A stretch of 64,000 bases of DNA from an uncultured Pelagibacteraceae bacterium (GTDB lineage Bacteria; Pseudomonadota; Alphaproteobacteria; Pelagibacterales; AG-422-B15). A program made the position numbers and the translations under genes. The notes beneath the pieces are model-generated. The model saw only the letters and a program-made list of their open reading frames with translations. It did not search any database and was not told the DNA's origin. Each line of letters opens with the position of its first letter. Position 1 is the first letter of the stretch. Below are positions 1 to 9,105 of this stretch, in pieces. The stretch lies in the NCBI GenBank assembly GCA_902571005.1, contig CACGAG010000002.1, forward strand, positions 1 to 64,000. Reading direction: 5' to 3'.

Positions 1-118
1 TAAGTTCTTTATTAATAAATATTAATTTATTTTCATCTTTTATCTTTGATTTTTTTATTTCAAGGATAGTTATTTTGTCAAAAAGCTCGCCAATTGATGC
101 TGGGATATTAATTTTCAT
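1..118 (-). CDS. DUF6165 family protein, N-terminal fragment (runs off the left edge)
   Basis: A minus-strand frame opens with ATG at 118 and stays open to the window edge, giving 39 residues beginning MKINIPASIGELFDKITILE. The 'P-S-x-GEL-x-DK-ITIL-x-IK' opening is what I recall for the DUF6165 family, common in marine alphaproteobacteria and cyanobacteria and of unknown function. It follows the tatD stop by 3 bp, so it is probably the last gene seen of the metG-tatD run. It is too short for the ORF track. The family call rests on the N-terminus only. Confidence 0.6.
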   Translation of the reverse strand, partial: MKINIPASIGELFDKITILEIKKSKIKDENKLIFINKEL

Positions 119-121
119 ATC

Positions 122-895
122 TTACGATGCTCTTTTAAATAAATTAAAAAAATTGTTACTAGTGATTGCTGAAAATTCACTATAATCAAGATTAAACATT
201 TTTGATACATATTCAACAGTATGAGTGATATATGCTGGCTCATTTGCCCTACCTCTAACAGGAACAGGTGCAAGAAAAGGTGCGTCTGTTTCGACTAGTA
301 TTTTGTTAATAGGTATCATTTTAATTGTTTCTCTAAGCTCCACAGAATTCTTAAATGTAACAATACCGCTTATTGAGAATAAAAAATTATATGGCAACAG
401 CTTTTGCATAAATTCTGTGGATCCTGTAAAGCAATGTACGACCCCGGAAAAATCCTTTTTTTTAATATATTTTTCAATTATCTCGATCATTTCACTTTCA
501 GCACTTCTCATATGAATAACAAGAGGCAGATTCAATTCTTGAGCTATTTCAATATGCATAATAAAGCTTTTTATTTGATTTTCTCTGTTGGAATTCTCAT
601 AATAATAATCCAATCCTGTTTCTCCTATGCCAATTACTTTTTTATTTGATGATAGCTCTGTTATTTTATTCCTTACTTCAGCAGTCATATTGTCGGACTC
701 ATGTGGATGAATGCCAAGCGTAGAATAAATATTTTTATTGGTATCTGATATTTTTAAAATAGGTATAAATTCATTTTCACACGTTGAAATGTTTAAAAAT
801 CTTTCAACTCCATTCTTTTGAGCATGTGTGATTATTTCATCTAATGATTTTTCATTATTTTCATGTAACAGATGGCAATGACTATCAATTACCAT
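122..895 (-). CDS. tatD: TatD family metal-dependent hydrolase
   Basis: 257 aa, the normal TatD/YcfH length. This is a TIM-barrel metal-dependent hydrolase, usually described as a DNase. Visible landmarks are the N-terminal metal motif SHCHL (residues 5-9), GIGETGLDYYY near residue 90, the VIHMR segment, VHCFTGS and the C-terminal ETDAPFLAP. These are the metal-binding and active-site regions of the family. The ATG at 895 shares a base with the metG stop, so the two are translationally coupled. The order holB-metG-tatD is common in alphaproteobacteria. The physiological substrate is not visible from sequence. Confidence 0.93.
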   Translation of the reverse strand: MVIDSHCHLLHENNEKSLDEIITHAQKNGVERFLNISTCENEFIPILKISDTNKNIYSTLGIHPHESDNMTAEVRNKITELSSNKKVIGIGETGLDYYYENSNRENQIKSFIMHIEIAQELNLPLVIHMRSAESEMIEIIEKYIKKKDFSGVVHCFTGSTEFMQKLLPYNFLFSISGIVTFKNSVELRETIKMIPINKILVETDAPFLAPVPVRGRANEPAYITHTVEYVSKMFNLDYSEFSAITSNNFFNLFKRAS

Positions 896-2421
896 TATTG
901 AATCCTTGAAAATAAATGTTTTACTTGATTTAGTCTATTTCCACTTATAGAAATAGATTTTTCCATTTCGAAGTTTATATTTTCTAATTTTATATCAAGC
1001 ATATTGAAAATTTTTAATGAAGTGTCTGGCATAATTGGATTAATTAAAAAAGCTATTTTTTTAATACTATCGCTAGTTAAACCGAGGATGTCAGCAAATA
1101 ATTTTGGATCGCTATCAGATAATTCCCATGGTTTACTATCATTAAAGAATTTATTTACTTCATTTATATATAACCATACTAGCTTAATATAATCATGTAA
1201 TTTATAGTTTTCTACAAGGGTCAAGGATCTCTCAACTGTTTCGTCATACATTTTAAATAATTTACCTCCAGCTTCATTTGCATTATTTACTTGGGGTATT
1301 ATTGAATTTAGTTTTTTTTCAATCATGGTTAACGATCTTTGACATAAATTTCCTAAGTCATTTACTAAATCACTATTAATTCTATTTATTAAAGCATTTT
1401 TTGAGAAATCTCCATCATTGCCAAATGGAACTTCTCTTAGTAAGAAGTATCTAAACTGATCAAGTCCATAATTGTTAATAATCTCAATTGGATCAATAAC
1501 ATTGCCTAAAGATTTAGAAATTTTGTTACCCTCGTTTGTCCACCATCCGTGTGCAAATATTTTTTTTGGAAGATCCAAATCTGCTGCTAATAAAAATGCT
1601 GGCCAGTAAATAGCATGATGTCGTAAAATATCTTTTCCGACTATATGTACTACATTTTTCCAATATTCCTTTAATTCGTTTTCTTCATCATTTAGATAAC
1701 TAACCCCATTTGCATAACAAGTTAATGCATCTAACCATACATACATTATGTGAGCATCATCAGTTGGTGTTTTAATTCCCCATTCAAAAGATGTTCTTGA
1801 TACAGATAGATCATTTAAACCAGACTCGACAAATTTAACAACTTCATTTCTTTTTGAGGTCGGGCTAATGAAATTTGGATTATTTTTATATAAGTCTAAT
1901 AATTTATCGGACCATGCTGAGAGCTTGAAGAAATAAGATTTTTCTGTAATCCATTCGACAGGGCCGCCAGTTGTAGTTTTAAATGAACCATCATTCTGTT
2001 TTATTAAATCCTTTTCATTATAAAATGTTTCGTCATTTATTGAGTACCATCCGGTATATTCCCCTAAATAAATCTGATTTCTCTCATAAAGTCGTTTCCA
2101 TAAATATGAGGCGCCATCAATATGTCTTTCTTCAGTGGTTCTTATAAAATCATCATTTGATAAATTTAATGAGACAGTAAGATCTCTAAAGATTTGTGAG
2201 TTTTGATCACAAAGTTCTATAGGTTCTATTTTTTTTGCATCAGCTGCTTTTTGTATTTTCAATCCATGTTCGTCTGTTCCAGTTTGAAATCTAACATCAT
2301 ACCCTCTTAAACTCATAAATCTTGCAATAAAATCTGTAGCAACTGAAGTATATGCATGGCCTATATGAGGCTTGTCATTTACATAATAAATTGGTGTAGT
2401 TATATAATATTTGTTAGACAT
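895..2421 (-). CDS. metG: Methionyl-tRNA synthetase
   Basis: 508 aa class I aminoacyl-tRNA synthetase charging tRNA-Met. The Rossmann signature appears as HIGH in the segment KPHIGHAYTSVA (residues 18-29), and the KMSKS loop appears as KISKS in NKISKSLGNVIDP near residue 300. No Cys4 zinc knuckle is seen in the connective peptide, and there is no C-terminal EMAP-like tRNA-binding domain. This fits the short MetRS form found in many alphaproteobacteria. It overlaps holB by 8 bp at its start and touches tatD at its stop, so it lies in a tight operon. Confidence 0.95.
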   Translation of the reverse strand: MSNKYYITTPIYYVNDKPHIGHAYTSVATDFIARFMSLRGYDVRFQTGTDEHGLKIQKAADAKKIEPIELCDQNSQIFRDLTVSLNLSNDDFIRTTEERHIDGASYLWKRLYERNQIYLGEYTGWYSINDETFYNEKDLIKQNDGSFKTTTGGPVEWITEKSYFFKLSAWSDKLLDLYKNNPNFISPTSKRNEVVKFVESGLNDLSVSRTSFEWGIKTPTDDAHIMYVWLDALTCYANGVSYLNDEENELKEYWKNVVHIVGKDILRHHAIYWPAFLLAADLDLPKKIFAHGWWTNEGNKISKSLGNVIDPIEIINNYGLDQFRYFLLREVPFGNDGDFSKNALINRINSDLVNDLGNLCQRSLTMIEKKLNSIIPQVNNANEAGGKLFKMYDETVERSLTLVENYKLHDYIKLVWLYINEVNKFFNDSKPWELSDSDPKLFADILGLTSDSIKKIAFLINPIMPDTSLKIFNMLDIKLENINFEMEKSISISGNRLNQVKHLFSRIQ

Positions 2422-3358
2422 TTTTCATTTTATAAAAAAGAGAAACTATAAGAGTGGTATAATCTAGATTTAATCTTTTAAAATAATTTCGATAAGTTTT
2501 AACAATTTCTGAGATTTTAAGCAAATTAAGAGCATCTTTTTCTTTTCCTTCTCTGGCCATAGACTTTACTTCGTAAGTCGTTAAAAGGTAGATATAATCA
2601 AAAAATATAGAAATATCGTCATCTTTACTAAATTTTTTTGAAATAAAATTAGAATAATGTGTTGCTGTATTTGATTTGATTAACTTACGATCATTTAATA
2701 ATTCTCTATAATGATTCTGAATTTCATATAGTTCATGATTTATAAAATTTTTTGAAAGACTCAAAGATCCATTAGTTAGATTGAAGAGGTCTCTATTAAT
2801 GGAAATATCACTGTTTAAATTTTTAAAAAATATTTCTTCGTTTAATTTAGAAAAATTTAAGAAGTAAGATCTTGATTTGATAGTTTGTAAAACTTTAGCT
2901 TTATTGTGATTTATGATTATGAAATGAGAATTTTTATTTGGCTCTTCTATTAATTTAAGTAGGGAATTACTGGCTTCTATTGAAAGATCGTCTATTGTTT
3001 TAATTATACATACTCTCTTTTGACCAATATCGTCTTTTGTTTGAAAAAACGTATGAACATTAGATATATCATCTCTATAGATTTGATTTTTAAATCTTTT
3101 TTTATCTTCTAAATATATTTTCGTAATCATATATATAAACGGTGAATTTATATGATTTTTATTTGAGCAAATATTAAGAAAATCTTCAAATGTATGAACA
3201 ATATTATTTTTAACAATTAATTCTGAAAACGATATCGCTATATCTGATAAAAGTTCGATTTCCCCTCCTGATAAAATAATAGATTGAGGTAAATTGTTTT
3301 TGTATAGACTGAAAAGCTTTTCCTTTTGGTTGAAATAAAATTGATCTAAACTGCTCAT
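2414..3358 (-). CDS. holB: DNA polymerase III delta-prime subunit
   Basis: 314 aa clamp-loader protein of the AAA+ fold. The diagnostic stretch is EASNSLLKLIEEPN (about residues 132-145), followed by the IKSRS segment equivalent to the SRC motif. The Walker A region is degenerate (SGGEIEL), as expected for the non-hydrolysing delta-prime subunit. The start ATG overlaps the tmk stop by 4 bp, and the stop overlaps metG. The tmk-holB-metG-tatD order is a classic bacterial arrangement and supports the call despite low conservation of the C-terminal half. Confidence 0.88.
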   Translation of the reverse strand: MSSLDQFYFNQKEKLFSLYKNNLPQSIILSGGEIELLSDIAISFSELIVKNNIVHTFEDFLNICSNKNHINSPFIYMITKIYLEDKKRFKNQIYRDDISNVHTFFQTKDDIGQKRVCIIKTIDDLSIEASNSLLKLIEEPNKNSHFIIINHNKAKVLQTIKSRSYFLNFSKLNEEIFFKNLNSDISINRDLFNLTNGSLSLSKNFINHELYEIQNHYRELLNDRKLIKSNTATHYSNFISKKFSKDDDISIFFDYIYLLTTYEVKSMAREGKEKDALNLLKISEIVKTYRNYFKRLNLDYTTLIVSLFYKMKNV

Positions 3359-3981
3359 ATTCTTTTACTTTTCCCCAATATTTTCCATATATTTTCTGAA
3401 ATTTTATTTTTATCCTGACCAGCATCAATAATTTTAATTCTACTTTTGTTTGTTTTGGCAATTTTCAAAAAAGAGGATCTTACTTTTGTATGAAAGCTTA
3501 TATGCATATTCTCATACCTTAAATCATTATTACCTTTTCTTTTTGATCTAGTTAGACCTGTCTTAGGGTCAATATCAAGGAGAAATGTTACACTTGGTAC
3601 TAAGTTGTTAATTAATATTTTATTTAGTGAATTTATCAATTTAATGTCAACTTTTTTACCGTATCCCTGGTATGCCATGGTTGAGTCAATGTATCTATCA
3701 CATAATACCCAGTATCCCTTTTTTAGATTAGGCATAATGACCTTATCTATGTGGTCTTTGCGCGCAGCAAAAAGAAGTATTGTCTCAACTGTGCCAGACC
3801 ATTTCTGATTCTTATCTTTTACAATTAAATTTCTTATTTTTTCAGCATCTTTAGTCCCACCTGGCTCTCTAGTAATTATAACCTTCCTTTTTTTTGATAA
3901 TTTTTTAGCAAGGAGTTTTATTTGAGTTGATTTACCAGACCCTTCTCCGCCCTCAAAAGATATGAAACGTGAATTAATCAC
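3355..3981 (-). CDS. tmk: Thymidylate kinase
   Basis: 208 aa dTMP kinase (dTMP + ATP to dTDP). The P-loop FEGGEGSGKSTQ is at residues 9-20 and the substrate-binding DRYIDSTMAYQGYG near residue 98. A basic lid (RSKRKGNNDLRY) follows near residue 150. Length is normal. It starts 3 bp after the stop of the upstream D,D-carboxypeptidase gene and overlaps holB by 4 bp, so it is co-transcribed. dacA-type gene followed by tmk-holB is typical for alphaproteobacteria. Confidence 0.95.
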   Translation of the reverse strand: MINSRFISFEGGEGSGKSTQIKLLAKKLSKKRKVIITREPGGTKDAEKIRNLIVKDKNQKWSGTVETILLFAARKDHIDKVIMPNLKKGYWVLCDRYIDSTMAYQGYGKKVDIKLINSLNKILINNLVPSVTFLLDIDPKTGLTRSKRKGNNDLRYENMHISFHTKVRSSFLKIAKTNKSRIKIIDAGQDKNKISENIWKILGKSKRI

Positions 3982-3984
3982 TTA

Positions 3985-5121
3985 TCAGACAAATAAATTA
4001 ACAATAGATTGATAAATGTAGCTAAAAAATCTAGAAAAAATATTTGTCCTTTTTAGTTCATTTGTAGAATAAATATCAAAATACTCAGATGTCTCATTGG
4101 GTATGTTTACTTTTAATTGTCCAATTTTTGTCCCAGCGGCAACTGGGAAACTTATTTGACTGTCCAGCTCAATACTAAAATCCAAACTCTTATTTTTCGT
4201 TTTAGGGACTGTTAAAATTATATCTGACGAGGCACTAACTGATGATAAGGACTCATTTGAACCAGGAATTTTTATTTGATCAATTTCTTGAGATTTTTTA
4301 AATAGTTCAATATTTTCATATTCTCTAAATGCCCAAGTAATAAGTCTTGACGAGCCTTGGGACCTTTTTTGCTGCGAGCTAAAACCATTTGTAACTGAGA
4401 TTACTCTGCGATTTCCATCAACAGCAGATGCCGCAAGTCCATATCCTGAAATTGATAGATGACCTGTTTTAAGTCCATCAACACCCATTTTTTTATATAA
4501 TAATGGATTTCTATTTTTTTGTTTTATTCCAGACCATTCAAATTCAGTTTCAGCAAATAAATGATAATACTCTGGAAACTCATTGATTAAGTATTGAGAT
4601 AAAATTGCAATATCATAAACAGTTGAATAATTATCATTACTATGCATACCTGTTGAGTTAGTAAAATTTGTATTTAACATACCAATTTCTTCAGCTTTGG
4701 ATGTCATAATAATAGCAAACGCTTCTTCGGATCCTGCAATATTTTCAGCAATAACTATGCAAGCATCATTTCCAGATTGAACAATAATTCCCCGTAATAA
4801 GTCTTCAACTCTTATTTCTTTATCTACTTCGACAAACATTGACGAGCCTTCTCGTTCTCTCCAAGCTTTTTCTGAAACCAAAAATTTATCATCTAAAGAT
4901 AGGGTACCGTTAGATAATTTTTCAAATACTATTAATGTTGTCATGATTTTTGTCATTGAGGCGGGGTAAGTTTTCTTATTCATTTCTTTTTCAAAAAGAA
5001 CTTTACCTGTAGTAGCATCAATAATTACTGCTGTTTCAGCCTCAGTATCTATAAATGAAGCTTGCGCAAAAGAAATAGGAATAAATATCAGGTACAGAAT
5101 TACTAGTCTAAGTAAAAGCAT
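3985..5121 (-). CDS. D-alanyl-D-alanine carboxypeptidase (PBP5/6 family, S11)
   Basis: 378 aa periplasmic penicillin-binding protein that trims the terminal D-Ala of peptidoglycan pentapeptides. A signal peptide (LRLVILYLIFIPISFAQA) precedes the SxxK motif SMTK near residue 57, SGN in VQSGNDA, and KTG in GLKTGHLSISG. The C-terminal PBP5-like beta domain ends in an amphipathic stretch (FSRFFSYIYQSIVNLFV) that probably anchors it to the outer face of the inner membrane. It sits between an RlpA-like lipoprotein (9 bp upstream) and tmk, forming a cell-wall subcluster with mltB. Confidence 0.92.
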   Translation of the reverse strand: MLLLRLVILYLIFIPISFAQASFIDTEAETAVIIDATTGKVLFEKEMNKKTYPASMTKIMTTLIVFEKLSNGTLSLDDKFLVSEKAWREREGSSMFVEVDKEIRVEDLLRGIIVQSGNDACIVIAENIAGSEEAFAIIMTSKAEEIGMLNTNFTNSTGMHSNDNYSTVYDIAILSQYLINEFPEYYHLFAETEFEWSGIKQKNRNPLLYKKMGVDGLKTGHLSISGYGLAASAVDGNRRVISVTNGFSSQQKRSQGSSRLITWAFREYENIELFKKSQEIDQIKIPGSNESLSSVSASSDIILTVPKTKNKSLDFSIELDSQISFPVAAGTKIGQLKVNIPNETSEYFDIYSTNELKRTNIFSRFFSYIYQSIVNLFV

Positions 5122-5130
5122 ATTATCTTT

Positions 5131-5985
5131 TTATATTAAAAATATTGATAAATCTTCATATTTTTTAAATGTGTCATCTTTGAGATCATTGATTAATTTA
5201 TTTACGTCTTCATATGGCCCAATAAGTACTCTAAATATTTGAGTACCCCCATTAGTTGTCATGTTATAGACTTTGGCTTTGAAATTCGAAAACTCATCTA
5301 AAACAATTTTTGCGTTTTCAAAAAATGAAAATGTTGCAATATTTAGATATATTTCTTTATATTGTCGTTTCTCTATAGTCTGTATTTCAGATACATTGGT
5401 AACAATTTCTAAATTAGAAATTTCATCATCTATCACAACAACATCTGAAATGGGTGCTTCTACCACCTTCTTCTCCTCTTCAAAAGTTTGCGTTTCAGAT
5501 AGAATAAAACTTTCGTTTGTATTAATTAGTTCTATCTTCACTAATCCACCTTCGCTATTCAACTTCAACTCTTTAAAAACTCCTGATGATAAATTTATTA
5601 TATGCGTAGATGAATATGCTCCTCTATTGTTAACTCTGACTTTTGTTGTTCTACCATTTTCTAAGTTTGTAACTAAAAGTATTGATGGCAATGGAAGTGA
5701 TCTATGAGATCCAGAATGTACGTCATTATGAAAAAATTCCTTATTTGTTGTCAAGTCGCCATTGTTTAATTCAATCTCAATTTCTGCAATTCCTACTTCT
5801 ATAAACGATTTATAATCTCTCGGATAAAACCATTTACCATCAACTTGGTAAGGTTCTTCAATATATTTTTCTATTAAAGAGATATTTTTGTTCTTATTGT
5901 TATCTTCAATTGCTAATGGAACGATATTAACAGCAGCGCATTGTGATAATAAAAGAATTAATAATAAACAAATATATTTCATCAA
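5131..5985 (-). CDS. rlpA: RlpA-like lipoprotein with degenerate double-psi barrel and C-terminal SPOR-like domain
   Basis: 284 aa. A lipobox-like signal (LLLSQCAAV) predicts an outer-membrane lipoprotein. Residues 60-150 align with the RlpA double-psi beta barrel (SHRSLPLPS, LVTNLENGR, VRVNNRGAY, IINLSSG). However, the usual GxASWYG and TANGE segments are replaced (VGIAEIEIE, TTNKEFF). The C-terminal 75 residues look like a SPOR domain (IYLNIATFSFFENA, VLIGPYED). RlpA proteins are septal or pole lytic transglycosylases that bind denuded glycan. Loss of the first motifs makes activity doubtful. The start overlaps the mltB stop by 4 bp. Confidence 0.8.
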   Translation of the reverse strand: MMKYICLLLILLLSQCAAVNIVPLAIEDNNKNKNISLIEKYIEEPYQVDGKWFYPRDYKSFIEVGIAEIEIELNNGDLTTNKEFFHNDVHSGSHRSLPLPSILLVTNLENGRTTKVRVNNRGAYSSTHIINLSSGVFKELKLNSEGGLVKIELINTNESFILSETQTFEEEKKVVEAPISDVVVIDDEISNLEIVTNVSEIQTIEKRQYKEIYLNIATFSFFENAKIVLDEFSNFKAKVYNMTTNGGTQIFRVLIGPYEDVNKLINDLKDDTFKKYEDLSIFLI

Positions 5986-7013
5986 TGATATTCTATCATA
6001 TCAGAAAGAGTACCAACTGATATTCCAAAAAACAGTGATCTATTCCACTTCATGATCACTTTGAAATTTTCATATACTAAGAATTTTTTTCCGTCTTCAC
6101 CTTCAGGAAATACTAAATATGCATCTAAGTTTTTATTTGGAAGTTTATCTCCATTTGCTTTTAAAACTCCTAATTCTGACCATTCAGATAATTTTCTTGA
6201 AATTTCTATTTTTTTTGCAGAAGTAGTAATAAGATCTTTGTTTACAGGCTTGGTAGTAATGACTTCCCTACCCCACGTAAGATTATTATCCCATCCTGAC
6301 CTGCTTAAATAATTAGCGGAAGATGCAAATACATCATCTAACGTGGTCCATATATCTTTTCTTTCATCATTATTGTAATCAATTGCATAACTTAAAAAAC
6401 TTGAAGGCATAAATTGGTTTTGACCCATTGCACCTGCCCAAGAACCCATCATGCTCTCTGCATCAATGTGTCCTTCATTAATAATTTTAAGTGCATTAAT
6501 AAGCTCCTCAGTAAAAAAATCTCTTCTACGAAGATCGTGTGATAATGTTGAAAGTGAACGTATTACATTAAACGATCCTGTAAATTTACCAAAACTTGTT
6601 TCTATGCCCCATAGAGCTAAAAGAAAGCGTGGTTGAACACCAAATTCATTTGAAACTTTTTCTAGAATATTTTTATTTTCTTTATAGAGCTTTTTTCCCT
6701 TTTTAACTCTACTTGCAGGAGTGGTATTAGATAAATATTTCTCAAGTGTAAGAGTAAATTCAGGTTGAGATCTATCGAGTTCTAATACTCTTTCATTCTG
6801 TGTAATATTCTTAATGCTATTATTTATTGTTTCTTTTGAGATCCCCTCTTTGAGTGCAAGATTTTCAATATAAATAAGCCAATCTTCAAAAGATCCTTGT
6901 TCATCTGCTTGCAATGAGGATAAATTAATTATAGTAAATACTGTTATTACAGTGAATAAACTAACTAATTTAGAAATATAAATAATTAAATTTGATGAAG
7001 AAAGTAAAGTCAT
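5982..7013 (-). CDS. mltB: Lytic murein transglycosylase, MltB/Slt35 type
   Basis: 343 aa. An N-terminal hydrophobic signal (about residues 8-35) is followed by the SLT_2 domain with the catalytic glutamate in LALWGIETSFGKF (about residue 140) and the GSWAGAMGQNQFMPSS segment. It cleaves the MurNAc-GlcNAc bond to give 1,6-anhydro ends in the periplasm. It heads the mltB-rlpA-dacA-tmk run. The only good start, ATG at 7013, lies inside the divergent cysteine-synthase-like gene, so the two 5' ends overlap by 19 bp. Confidence 0.92.
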   Translation of the reverse strand: MTLLSSSNLIIYISKLVSLFTVITVFTIINLSSLQADEQGSFEDWLIYIENLALKEGISKETINNSIKNITQNERVLELDRSQPEFTLTLEKYLSNTTPASRVKKGKKLYKENKNILEKVSNEFGVQPRFLLALWGIETSFGKFTGSFNVIRSLSTLSHDLRRRDFFTEELINALKIINEGHIDAESMMGSWAGAMGQNQFMPSSFLSYAIDYNNDERKDIWTTLDDVFASSANYLSRSGWDNNLTWGREVITTKPVNKDLITTSAKKIEISRKLSEWSELGVLKANGDKLPNKNLDAYLVFPEGEDGKKFLVYENFKVIMKWNRSLFFGISVGTLSDMIEYH

Positions 7014-7966
7014 TGGTTGATTTAATTGGTAATACTCCGATTGTTCAAGCTAAAAATTTAGACACCGGAAAATGTAATCTTTTTCTTAAAATGGAAAGCC
7101 TTAATCCAGGCTCATCCATAAAGGATAGAGTGGCTCTGAGAATCATTGAGGATGCTGAAGCTCAAGGAAAGTTAAAGAAGGGTTCGACAGTTGTGGAGGC
7201 AACAGCGGGTAATACTGGACTTGGCCTAGCTTTGATAGCTCTCTTAAAGGGATATAAGTCAAAAGTTGTAATTCTTGATAAGATGAACCATAACAAAATA
7301 CTTCATCTTAAATCTCTCGGCGCAGAAGTTATTTTGGCAAGAAGTGATGTGGGACCTGATAGTCCTGAGCATTATGTAAATGTGGCTAAAGAAGTTGCAA
7401 ATAATACTCCTGATTCATTTATGGCCAACCAGTTTACAAATATGTCAAATCCCCAGGCTCATGAATATTCAACTGGTCCAGAAATTCTTGATCAAATGAG
7501 TAATGATGTTGATGCTGTTGTTTGTGGGGTTGGTACAGGAGGGACAATTTCAGGCTTAGGTAAATTTTTTTCAGAGCATAGTCCAAAAACCGAAATGGTT
7601 CTTGCTGATCCAAAGGGTTCAATAGTTAAAGATGCTGTTGAAAATAAACCATTAAAAAAAGCTGACTACTCATGGCTTGTTGAGGGTATAGGTGAAGATT
7701 TCATCCCTGAGACTTTAGAATTAAAGTATATAAAAAAAGCTTATGAAGTTACGAACGAAGAAGCATTTAGCATGATTAGAGAATTGGCTTTGAAGGAGGG
7801 AATTTTGGGAGGCTCATCAAGTGGAACCCTTATTTCAGCGGCAATTAAATATTGCAAGGACCAAGATAAAGAAAAAAATGTAGTTACATTTGTTTGTGAT
7901 AATGGTGAAAAATATTTAAATACAGCATATAATGAAGAATGGTTAAAAGAAAAAAATCTTATATAA
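6995..7966 (+). CDS. Cysteine synthase / cystathionine beta-synthase family, PLP enzyme
   Basis: 323 aa fold-type II PLP enzyme. The PLP lysine lies in NPGSSIKDRVAL (about residue 41). The substrate loop is EATAGNTGLGLA, the phosphate cradle GVGTGGTISG, and the distal motif GGSSSGT. It could be O-acetylserine sulfhydrylase or cystathionine beta-synthase. The immediate downstream gamma-family partner makes CBS (serine + homocysteine to cystathionine) more likely. I chose ATG 6995 rather than the TTG at 6992 used by the ORF track. The C-terminal CBS regulatory domains found in eukaryotes are absent. Confidence 0.88.
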   Translation: MKKVKSLVDLIGNTPIVQAKNLDTGKCNLFLKMESLNPGSSIKDRVALRIIEDAEAQGKLKKGSTVVEATAGNTGLGLALIALLKGYKSKVVILDKMNHNKILHLKSLGAEVILARSDVGPDSPEHYVNVAKEVANNTPDSFMANQFTNMSNPQAHEYSTGPEILDQMSNDVDAVVCGVGTGGTISGLGKFFSEHSPKTEMVLADPKGSIVKDAVENKPLKKADYSWLVEGIGEDFIPETLELKYIKKAYEVTNEEAFSMIRELALKEGILGGSSSGTLISAAIKYCKDQDKEKNVVTFVCDNGEKYLNTAYNEEWLKEKNLI

Positions 7967-9105
7967 AGAAAATAAATCAGCTTGATACTTTATCAGTGCA
8001 TGCTGGGGTCAAAACAGATCCATTAACCGGAGCCGTAATGACTCCTATTTATGCAACATCCACTTATGCTCACGATAGACCTGGAGAGCATAAAGGATAT
8101 GAATATTCAAGAAGCCAAAATCCTACAAGAGAAGTTTTAGAAAATTCAATTGCTGAATTAGAAAGCGGACATAAAGCATTTGCATTTGCTTCAGGGGTTG
8201 CTGCTCAAACAGCGGTTTTAGATCTTTTAAAGCCTGGAGATCATGTAATTGCTTTTGATGACCTATATGGTGGTACTTTTAGGTTGTTTAATGAAATTAA
8301 GAGCAAGTCATCAAATATTGAATTCACATTCGTTGATTTAAATACAAATTTTTCAAAAGAAATTAAAAAGAATACAAAAATGATTTGGATTGAAACTCCA
8401 ACAAATCCACTGCTTAAAATTACGGACTTAAAAAGAATATCCCGTATTGCAAGAAAAAATAAGCTTATAACTGTATGTGATAATACATTTGCCACACCTT
8501 ACAATCAAAGACCGCTAGAGCATGGAATTGACATTGTTAATCACTCGACAACAAAATATATCAATGGCCACTCTGATGTTATTGGTGGAGCCTTGGTAAT
8601 TGGAAAGAATAAAAAACTTGAGAAAAAATTAGCCCTAATACAAAATTCTACGGGCGCCGTTCCAAGTCCTTTTGATTGTTTTCTTACTTTGAGAGGAATT
8701 AAAACACTAGCTATTAGAATGAAAAAACATAATGAAAATGGAATTAAAGTAGCTCGCTTTTTAAGATCACATAAAAAAGCGTTAAACGTAACGTATCCTG
8801 GGTTACCAAATCATAAACAGAAAGATATTGCGCTTAAACAAATGAACGGGTTTGGTGGAATGATCACTTTTATCTATGATGGAAATATGTCAGAAATATC
8901 CAAGTTTATGCGTAAATTAAGAATTTTTACTATAGCTGAGAGTTTGGGGGGAGTTGAGTCTTTAATTGAGTCCCCTGCTTTAATGACACATGCATATTTA
9001 GACGATAAATCCTTTAATCAAGTGCCCAAAAAGCTAGTCAGATTATCTGTCGGCATAGAAGACAGTGATGATCTTATAGAGGACTTAAATCAAGCTTTTA
9101 AATAA
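7939..9105 (+). CDS. Cystathionine gamma-lyase / gamma-synthase family, PLP enzyme
   Basis: 388 aa Cys/Met metabolism fold-type I PLP enzyme. Landmarks: YEYSRSQNPTR (about residue 55), the pyridoxal lysine in HSTTKYINGHSD (about residue 205), and the C-terminal RLSVGIED. It overlaps the upstream CBS-like gene by 28 bp, so the two are an operon. Together they can run transsulfuration between homocysteine and cysteine. Direction (gamma-lyase versus gamma-synthase) cannot be settled from sequence; pairing with a CBS-like gene favours lyase. Confidence 0.88.
   Translation: MVKRKKSYIKKINQLDTLSVHAGVKTDPLTGAVMTPIYATSTYAHDRPGEHKGYEYSRSQNPTREVLENSIAELESGHKAFAFASGVAAQTAVLDLLKPGDHVIAFDDLYGGTFRLFNEIKSKSSNIEFTFVDLNTNFSKEIKKNTKMIWIETPTNPLLKITDLKRISRIARKNKLITVCDNTFATPYNQRPLEHGIDIVNHSTTKYINGHSDVIGGALVIGKNKKLEKKLALIQNSTGAVPSPFDCFLTLRGIKTLAIRMKKHNENGIKVARFLRSHKKALNVTYPGLPNHKQKDIALKQMNGFGGMITFIYDGNMSEISKFMRKLRIFTIAESLGGVESLIESPALMTHAYLDDKSFNQVPKKLVRLSVGIEDSDDLIEDLNQAFK

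Noticed and set aside
225-649. Plus-strand ORFs opposite tatD (96 and 81 aa)
   Set aside because: They are antisense shadows of a well-conserved gene with no Shine-Dalgarno and no recognisable protein character; the same applies to the other antisense lines of the ORF track.
3210-3461. 83-aa minus-strand ORF across the holB-tmk junction
   Set aside because: It is in a different frame from two overlapping genuine genes, is highly basic and resembles no protein.
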